This document shows positions 59,219-64,000 of a stretch of 64,000 bases of DNA, one piece after another. A program made the position numbers and the translations under genes. Location of the stretch: the NCBI GenBank assembly GCA_023630215.1, contig JALPRQ010000002.1, forward strand, positions 186,001 to 250,000. The letters are read 5' to 3'. Source of the DNA: Rhodobacteraceae bacterium NBU2976 (GTDB lineage: Bacteria > Pseudomonadota > Alphaproteobacteria > Rhodobacterales > Rhodobacteraceae). The notes beneath the pieces were generated by a model, which worked only from the letters and a program-made list of their open reading frames with translations, had not been told where the DNA came from and did not search any database. Position 1 is the stretch's first letter. Every line of letters begins with the position of its first letter.

Positions 59219-60397
59219 TTGACCACCTATTCCCCTGCGAATATCGCCCGGGCTCGCATCCGGGTGTGCATTACCTTTGCGATTTACGGCAGTTCGACCG
59301 GGTTGTGGGTTGTCCATATCCCCAGCGTCGTTTCCCGTCTGTCGATTGACCCACAGACGCTGGGAATGGTCCTGCTGGTGGGCAGTTTGGGGTCGGTGAT
59401 TTCTCAACCAATCGCGGGGTGGTTCGTCGGTTTGATCGGCTCGCGCAAGGCGACACTGGTCTCGCAACCGATGTTTCTGGGCCTGCTGCCCGCACTGATC
59501 CTTGCGCCGAATATCCCTTGGCTGTTTGTGGCCTCGTTCCTGATGGGGATCATTGGCGGGCCGCTCAATGTTGCGATCAACACGCAGGCGGCCGAGGTTG
59601 AAAACGCCCGCGCCCGCCCGTCCATGTCCGTCTTTCATGGCTGGTTCAGCGCAGGGTCGATGACCATTGCCGGGCTTGGCAGCGTGATGTTCAGCTTTGG
59701 CTACACGCAGGGCTATGCAGCCGCTGTTCTGGCGCTGATTCTGCTGGGCGTCAGTGTCTGGTCCAACCTCGGCCTGCTGCGCGCCCTTGCCCCGTCCGAA
59801 GGGGCAAAACGCCGCTTTGCCCTGCCAACCAAAGCTGTCGCGGTCGTCGCGATCCTGCTGTTCTTCGGCAATTCCATCGAAGGCGCCGCCGTCAGTTGGA
59901 GCGGCGTTTTCCTGACAGAAATAAAAGGCGCGACCGAGGCACAGGCCGCCCAAGGTTACGCCTTCTACATGTTCGCGATGGCCCTGATGCGGTTCATTGG
60001 CGGCTCGATCGTCGAACGCGTGGGCGAGCGTCAAATGCTGGTCATCGGCGGCGTGTTTATCACGCTCGGCTTTGCTGTCGCCATCGGCTCACCCGTGGTG
60101 TTAATCAGTGCCTTCGGCTTCATGCTGGTGGGATTGGGGGCCGCCAACACCTACCCGATCCTAATCGGTGTGTCGTCACGTATACCGGGCGTCGCGCCGT
60201 CGATGGGCGTTGCCGCCGTGGCGCTCGCAGGCATGTTTGGGTTCCTGTCCGGCCAGCCCTATATCGGCTTCATGTCCCAATATTTCGGCCTGTCCGTCGG
60301 GCTTGGGTCCATGGCGGTGTGCGGGATAATCGTTGCTGTGGGGGCGATGGTCTATACGTTTCCTCGGATGGCACGAGGCCAGACTCCAGCCCGATAA
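59219..60397 (+). CDS. MFS transporter
   Basis: A 392-residue major facilitator protein with twelve transmembrane segments. The first loop has the GSRKAT signature variant, and the second half begins near LPTKAVAVVAILLFFGNSIEGAAVSW. It resembles the fucose/inner-membrane 'YbjJ' group rather than drug exporters. The start is TTG three bases after the epimerase stop. It probably carries a sugar or sugar acid used by the neighbouring enzymes. Confidence 0.88.
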   Translation: MTTYSPANIARARIRVCITFAIYGSSTGLWVVHIPSVVSRLSIDPQTLGMVLLVGSLGSVISQPIAGWFVGLIGSRKATLVSQPMFLGLLPALILAPNIPWLFVASFLMGIIGGPLNVAINTQAAEVENARARPSMSVFHGWFSAGSMTIAGLGSVMFSFGYTQGYAAAVLALILLGVSVWSNLGLLRALAPSEGAKRRFALPTKAVAVVAILLFFGNSIEGAAVSWSGVFLTEIKGATEAQAAQGYAFYMFAMALMRFIGGSIVERVGERQMLVIGGVFITLGFAVAIGSPVVLISAFGFMLVGLGAANTYPILIGVSSRIPGVAPSMGVAAVALAGMFGFLSGQPYIGFMSQYFGLSVGLGSMAVCGIIVAVGAMVYTFPRMARGQTPAR

Positions 60398-60400
60398 TTT

Positions 60401-60991
60401 TCAGTTGCGAAAGGCAGCTATATCGCGCCCAACCTGATAGCTACGCTCCAACAATGATTTCCGCCGCTCCAACGATCCTTTCGCGCCACAAAGCAATTCC
60501 AGCTTGCGCGGCGAGAACCCGAAATACCCGAACGTCCCGTTGATCCACGCGGTCTCCAGCGCGGCGGAATATCCGGCCTCGTCCATCTCGTCCGAGCGCG
60601 CGCCAGCTGGTATCAGCAGCACGCCAGAACGAGGACGTTGCAGGGATTTGTTAGGATCGTCTAACTGATCATAGGCCCAATCCCACGTCCAAACACGATC
60701 CACCCAGCCTTTCATCATCGACGGCATACCCCACCAGAACAGGGGAAACACAAGACAAATCGCATCCGCCCTGTCGATGCGCATTTGCTCCTTGGCAACA
60801 TCCGGCAATGTGTCTCCGTTCGCCTCGGCATCAATATCCGCTTTGGTCCAGCGCGGATCAAACTCTTCCGCGTGGAGGTCCGCGAGTTCAACACTATGCC
60901 CGGCATCTTTGGCACCGTCCATGAACCGCCGCGCAACAGCCGCGCTGAACGAGGCCGGGTCTGGGTGATCGAGGATGGTCAGAACGTGCAT
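60401..60991 (-). CDS. NAD(P)H:quinone reductase-like flavodoxin-fold protein
   Basis: A 196-residue NQO1/KefF/YwrO-type protein. Residues LTILDHPDPASFSAAVARRF form the FMN-phosphate loop, and FPLFWWGMPSMMKGWVDRVW is the family signature. It reduces quinones or related compounds. The start at 60991 has AAGGA upstream; a start at 61012 would add seven residues. It is convergent with the MFS gene, ending three bases after it. Confidence 0.9.
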   Translation of the reverse strand: MHVLTILDHPDPASFSAAVARRFMDGAKDAGHSVELADLHAEEFDPRWTKADIDAEANGDTLPDVAKEQMRIDRADAICLVFPLFWWGMPSMMKGWVDRVWTWDWAYDQLDDPNKSLQRPRSGVLLIPAGARSDEMDEAGYSAALETAWINGTFGYFGFSPRKLELLCGAKGSLERRKSLLERSYQVGRDIAAFRN

Positions 60992-61086
60992 AAGTGATTT
61001 CCTTAATGTCATTGCGATCCGCGGCGCAATAATCTTGTTTCCGACTGAATTTGCAAGTTATGGCTTAATAAACTTGGAGCTGAAGC

Positions 61087-61662
61087 ATGGATTTCGATAA
61101 ATACGATTACAGGGTGGATACAGATAGTAAGATTATTGTTAGAAACAGGGAAACCGGTTGTGAGTTCTTTCGCAAACTATCCCTCCCAGTTGAACAAATC
61201 TCCTATTATCATTTCGAGATTTTGCTATCCGACAGTTCAGAAATACTTCGTTGCGAGGTCACCGAAAAAGGCAAACCATGGGCGCAACATGCCAAAGAGC
61301 TTGGTTTAGATTGGCAAGATTTCCAAGACGCCTCGGAATTTACCAAGACGTTTGGAAATGAATTTACAATTACAAGCATGGATATGCCGTGGAGTCATCT
61401 CGACACCAAAGAAATCAACTTCGTGTGGGGCGAATTGGTACGCTTTTTTAATGCAAAAAAATTCGCCTTTATTCACCTGAATGAACAAAAGGCGCGAACA
61501 AATTTATCATGTACCGCATTCAAGAAGCGCGATGAATACTACTCTAGAAACCCGCCAAGATTTACGAAAACCACATTGTTGTTTAGGCCAATTCAATTGA
61601 ACGCCGAACACTGGAAACGCGTTGAGAACCGTGAAGAGGATGGCATGTATGTCTGCAATTGA
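61087..61662 (+). CDS. Hypothetical protein, AT-rich orphan
   Basis: A 191-residue soluble protein without a recognised domain or signal peptide. It is rich in aromatic and charged residues. Features include an acidic N-terminus, MPWSHLDTKEINFVWGELVRFF in the middle and FRPIQLNAEHWKRVENREEDGM near the C-terminus. The gene is much more AT-rich than its neighbours and stands alone between catabolic genes, which suggests acquisition. The ATG follows TTGGAGCTGAAGC. No function is claimed. Confidence 0.72.
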   Translation: MDFDKYDYRVDTDSKIIVRNRETGCEFFRKLSLPVEQISYYHFEILLSDSSEILRCEVTEKGKPWAQHAKELGLDWQDFQDASEFTKTFGNEFTITSMDMPWSHLDTKEINFVWGELVRFFNAKKFAFIHLNEQKARTNLSCTAFKKRDEYYSRNPPRFTKTTLLFRPIQLNAEHWKRVENREEDGMYVCN

Positions 61663-61715
61663 ATACGGGCGGTTGAACGCGTCGCAGGCAAGGAAATATC
61701 ATACGACTATTTGAA

Positions 61716-62756
61716 TTACTTCAAATCGCTAAAACCCAACTGCACTTTAATCGCCTGCGACCGATCATTCGCCATTTCAAACGCATCAACTGCATCCACC
61801 AGCGGCATCGTGTGGGTGATCAGGGGTTTTACATTAATCAGCCCTTTTTGCATTAGCTCAACCGCCGTCGCGAATTCCTCGTGAAAGCGGAAGCTGCCGC
61901 GTAGGTCCAGTTCCTTCACGGTCACTTGCTGCATGGGGATGGTCATGTCGCCGCCCATGCCCAATTGCATAACAACGCCGCGCGGGCGCATGGTCATCAC
62001 CCCAGCGGACATCGCCACATTTGCGCCCGAGGCTTCGAACATCACGTCGAAGTAGCCCTTTCCGGCGGCGTAGGCAGAAAGTTCGTCGCTATTTGTTCCC
62101 ACATTGATCGTGCGATCCGCACCCACGGCCCGCGCGTGGTCCAGCGCGTTCTCCGACAGGTCTGTCGCCACAATCTCCGCCGCGCCAGCACGGCGTGCCG
62201 CCAATATCACCAGCAGGCCAATTGGCCCGCAGCCAGTCACCAGCACCCGTTTCCCCAGCATCTCACCCGCGCGGCGCACCGCGTGCAGGACAACCGACAG
62301 GGGTTCAGCCATCGCGGCCTCCCCCGCCGACAGGCCGTTTGCGACAACACACTGTGCCGCATCTGCCACCAGCACCTCGCGAAACGCGCCTTGGATATGC
62401 GGAAACGGCATGGCCGAACCATAGAACCGCATATTTTCGCAATGGTTTCGCAGCCCCTCGGCGCAATAGCGGCATTTGCCACAGGGGCGCGAGGGCGAGA
62501 CGGCGACCAGATCACCGACCTTCACCCCCTCTACCCCCTCACCCATCATTTCGACATGGCCCGAGACCTCGTGCCCCAGCACCATCGGTTCGCGCAGTTT
62601 CACCGCGCCAAACCCGCCGTGGTTATAGTAATGCAGGTCCGATCCGCAGATACCGCCTGCGGCCATCTTCACCCGCACTTCGCCGGGACCGGGGGCATCG
62701 AACCCCCGTTCCTCGATCCGTAAATCCTTGGCACTGTGAATGACGACGGCTTTCAA
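61716..62756 (-). CDS. L-idonate 5-dehydrogenase-type zinc alcohol dehydrogenase
   Basis: A 346-residue MDR protein. The catalytic zinc site is Cys37 and His62-Glu63 (GGICGSDLHYYNHGGFG, GHEVSGHV). The structural zinc Cys residues are 92, 95, 98 and 106. The NAD motif is VTGCGPIGLLVILAARRAGA. The GGFG..KLREPM segment is that of L-idonate 5-dehydrogenase, which oxidises idonate to 5-ketogluconate. It overlaps the tautomerase gene (ATGA), and gluconate 5-dehydrogenase is nearby, so idonate use is the likely role. Confidence 0.9.
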   Translation of the reverse strand: MKAVVIHSAKDLRIEERGFDAPGPGEVRVKMAAGGICGSDLHYYNHGGFGAVKLREPMVLGHEVSGHVEMMGEGVEGVKVGDLVAVSPSRPCGKCRYCAEGLRNHCENMRFYGSAMPFPHIQGAFREVLVADAAQCVVANGLSAGEAAMAEPLSVVLHAVRRAGEMLGKRVLVTGCGPIGLLVILAARRAGAAEIVATDLSENALDHARAVGADRTINVGTNSDELSAYAAGKGYFDVMFEASGANVAMSAGVMTMRPRGVVMQLGMGGDMTIPMQQVTVKELDLRGSFRFHEEFATAVELMQKGLINVKPLITHTMPLVDAVDAFEMANDRSQAIKVQLGFSDLK

Positions 62757-63130
62757 GTGCGGACAACTTCATTTTCGGCAACGACCGCGCCGGATTTTGC
62801 TTCGACATAGGTTATAAAAACATTGTCGCAGAGCGCGAAGGCCTCGCTGAGCGCATGAGAGGCCGCCAACAGCACCGCCTCGATTTCCGCCGCTGATTTC
62901 CCTTCGAAACAGGTCAGACGTGCTATTGGAGGGTGGGTGTCCGCGGGTTGGGTATTGGCCGGGAGGTCCCCTTCGGCATAATGCCCCGGTTCCAACCACG
63001 TTACCGTTGCCCAGCAATGGCGCGGGTCGCAGCCGTAGGCCTTGGCAATGGCTAGGTTGATTTTCGACAACGCGGCAGGCACGTTGACAGGCGTTGTGGG
63101 CCGCAGCGCCGAGATTTCCAAGATTGGCAT
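62753..63130 (-). CDS. Tautomerase-superfamily protein
   Basis: A 125-residue protein beginning MPILEI, so Pro is exposed as residue 1 after Met removal, the catalytic base of the superfamily. A second repeat begins near THPPIARLTCFEGKSAAEIEAVL, giving the two beta-alpha-beta units of longer members. It is coupled to the idonate dehydrogenase by an ATGA overlap. It may isomerise a keto/enol sugar-acid product; that is inference. Confidence 0.78.
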   Translation of the reverse strand: MPILEISALRPTTPVNVPAALSKINLAIAKAYGCDPRHCWATVTWLEPGHYAEGDLPANTQPADTHPPIARLTCFEGKSAAEIEAVLLAASHALSEAFALCDNVFITYVEAKSGAVVAENEVVRT

Positions 63131-63199
63131 ATCACCCTCCCTTTCCTGCTGACATTACGTCCTCCGCCCCATAGAACAAGGGAGAATCGGAGGAACATC

Positions 63200-63961
63200 A
63201 TGGACACATTGAAACTTTTCGACCTTAGCGGCAAACGTGCGCTGATCACCGGGTCCAGCCGTGGCATCGGCTTTGCATTGGCCAAAGGGCTCGCTGGTGC
63301 AGGGGCCGAGGTTATCCTGAACGGTCGTAACGCCGACGCACTGGCCGAAGCCGCCAGCCAAATCGACGGCACTACGCACACGCTGGTCTTCGACGCGACC
63401 GATCTGCCCGCCATCCAAGCGGCCATCGACGCGTTCGAGGCAGACATCGGCCCCATCGACATCCTGATCAACAATGCCGGGATGCAGCATCGCGAGGCAT
63501 TAGAAGACTTCCCCGCCGACGCGTTCGATCGCCTGATGAAAACCAACGTCTATAGCCTGTTCAATGTCGGCCAGACCTGCGCGCGCCACATGATCAAACG
63601 CGGTTCGGGCAAGATCATCAATATCGGGTCAATCCAGACAGCGTTGGCGCGTCCGTCAATTGCGCCCTACACGGCCTCGAAAGGTGCGGTGGGAAACTTC
63701 ACCAAGGGCATGGCAACAGATTGGGGGCCGAAGGGATTGCAGGTGAACGCCATCGCGCCGGGTTATTTCAAGACGGAGTTGAACGAAGCCTTGGTCAACG
63801 ATCCCGAATTTTCGGCTTGGGTCGCCAAGCGCACACCGGCCGGGCGCTGGGGGAACGTGGACGAACTGATCGGCGCTGCCGTTTATCTGTCGTCAGACGC
63901 GAGCAGCTTTACCAACGGGATCACCTTGTTCGTAGATGGCGGGATGAGTGCCTGCGTCTAG
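63200..63961 (+). CDS. Gluconate 5-dehydrogenase-type SDR
   Basis: A 253-residue classical SDR. NADP site ITGSSRGIGFALAKGL with LNGRNADAL, structural NNAGMQHREALEDFP, and catalytic Ser-Tyr-Lys in INIGSIQTALARPSIAPY and TASKGAVGNFTKG. The MQHR(E) segment is diagnostic of gluconate 5-dehydrogenase (IdnO type), which reduces 5-ketogluconate to gluconate. It is divergent from the tautomerase-idonate dehydrogenase pair, so the two enzymes give idonate to gluconate. GGAGGAAC precedes the ATG. Confidence 0.92.
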   Translation: MDTLKLFDLSGKRALITGSSRGIGFALAKGLAGAGAEVILNGRNADALAEAASQIDGTTHTLVFDATDLPAIQAAIDAFEADIGPIDILINNAGMQHREALEDFPADAFDRLMKTNVYSLFNVGQTCARHMIKRGSGKIINIGSIQTALARPSIAPYTASKGAVGNFTKGMATDWGPKGLQVNAIAPGYFKTELNEALVNDPEFSAWVAKRTPAGRWGNVDELIGAAVYLSSDASSFTNGITLFVDGGMSACV

Positions 63962-64000
63962 CCGAGGTAGAACGCCGCCGCGTTGTCACCCATGATGGCG
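63958..64000 (-). CDS. C-terminal end of an amidohydrolase-like gene
   Basis: Only the last 13 codons are in the window, reading IMGDNAAAFYLG before a TAG. This matches the conserved end of amidohydrolase-family (COG2159/COG3618) hydrolases, which close with I(L/M)G.NA...Y. Such enzymes include sugar-lactone hydrolases, which would suit the gene cluster. The stop overlaps the convergent gluconate 5-dehydrogenase stop. Confidence 0.5.
   Translation of the reverse strand, partial: AIMGDNAAAFYLG

Noticed and set aside
1-64000. CRISPR arrays, insertion sequences, phage genes or attachment sites
   Set aside because: No regularly spaced repeats, transposase or integrase motifs, or flanking direct repeats were seen, even around the AT-rich orphan genes.

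Overview
The window looks like a piece of a Rhodobacterales (Roseobacter-type marine alphaproteobacterium) chromosome. The signs are an ilvE-petP-petR neighbourhood, a rimP-nusA-ylxR-infB operon, hslVU with a short hypothetical gene between them, many GTG/TTG starts, tightly overlapping genes, moderately high GC, and a large set of TRAP/ABC sugar and sugar-acid genes. I saw no rRNA, tRNA, CRISPR array, insertion sequence or prophage.

The left part (1-24927) is mostly housekeeping. It holds two DUF2199 paralogues, ilvE divergent from the MarR/OmpR regulator pair petP-petR, a short PhnA-like protein, an AT-rich orphan gene, hslU, two hypothetical genes, hslV, an endonuclease/exonuclease/phosphatase-family protein, and infB-ylxR-nusA-rimP behind a leader that carries a promoter and an intrinsic terminator. 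It continues with a RutR-like TetR regulator, a MATE exporter, lspA, a small outer-membrane barrel, a pair of M16 peptidases (one active-type, one lacking the zinc motif), mutL, a DUF3422 protein, a HAD hydrolase and a small membrane protein.

The middle part (24959-39639, all minus strand, divergent from a LacI regulator) is a roughly 14.7-kb glycan-use operon. A binding-protein ABC importer feeds cytoplasmic GH2 (beta-mannosidase type) and GH43 (beta-xylosidase type) enzymes, a lyxose/mannose isomerase, two pairs of Gfo/Idh/MocA oxidoreductase plus TIM-barrel isomerase/epimerase, and a YghZ-like aldo/keto reductase. The likely job is import of short hemicellulose-type oligosaccharides, cleavage inside the cell, and oxidative handling of the released sugars.

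The right part (40043-64000) is sugar-acid catabolism. LacI, an SMP-30 lactonase, a FAH-family 2-keto-3-deoxy-acid dehydratase (XylX type) and an EamA exporter run on the plus strand. They converge on an IlvD/Edd aldonate dehydratase with its own FCD-type GntR regulator. A TRAP transporter operon follows, with a phytanoyl-CoA-dioxygenase-family oxygenase and a UxaA-type altronate dehydratase. Beyond it lie an AroE-like dehydrogenase, a 3-hydroxyisobutyrate-dehydrogenase-like enzyme, HxlR with an FMN reductase, an SDR whose ribosome-binding site lies inside a long hairpin, a 2-hydroxyacid dehydrogenase, an NAD epimerase, an MFS carrier, a quinone-reductase-like flavoprotein, an AT-rich orphan, and an L-idonate 5-dehydrogenase / tautomerase / gluconate 5-dehydrogenase set. 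The end of an amidohydrolase-like gene closes the window.

The most unusual points are the Shine-Dalgarno-burying hairpin at 56521-56568, the attenuator-like leader before rimP, the 2-oxoglutarate-type oxygenase placed between a TRAP importer and altronate dehydratase, the duplicated oxidoreductase/TIM-barrel pairs in the glycan operon, and enlarged membrane subunits in both importers. No single gene set is clearly a new system; the oxygenase-containing TRAP operon is the best candidate for undescribed chemistry.
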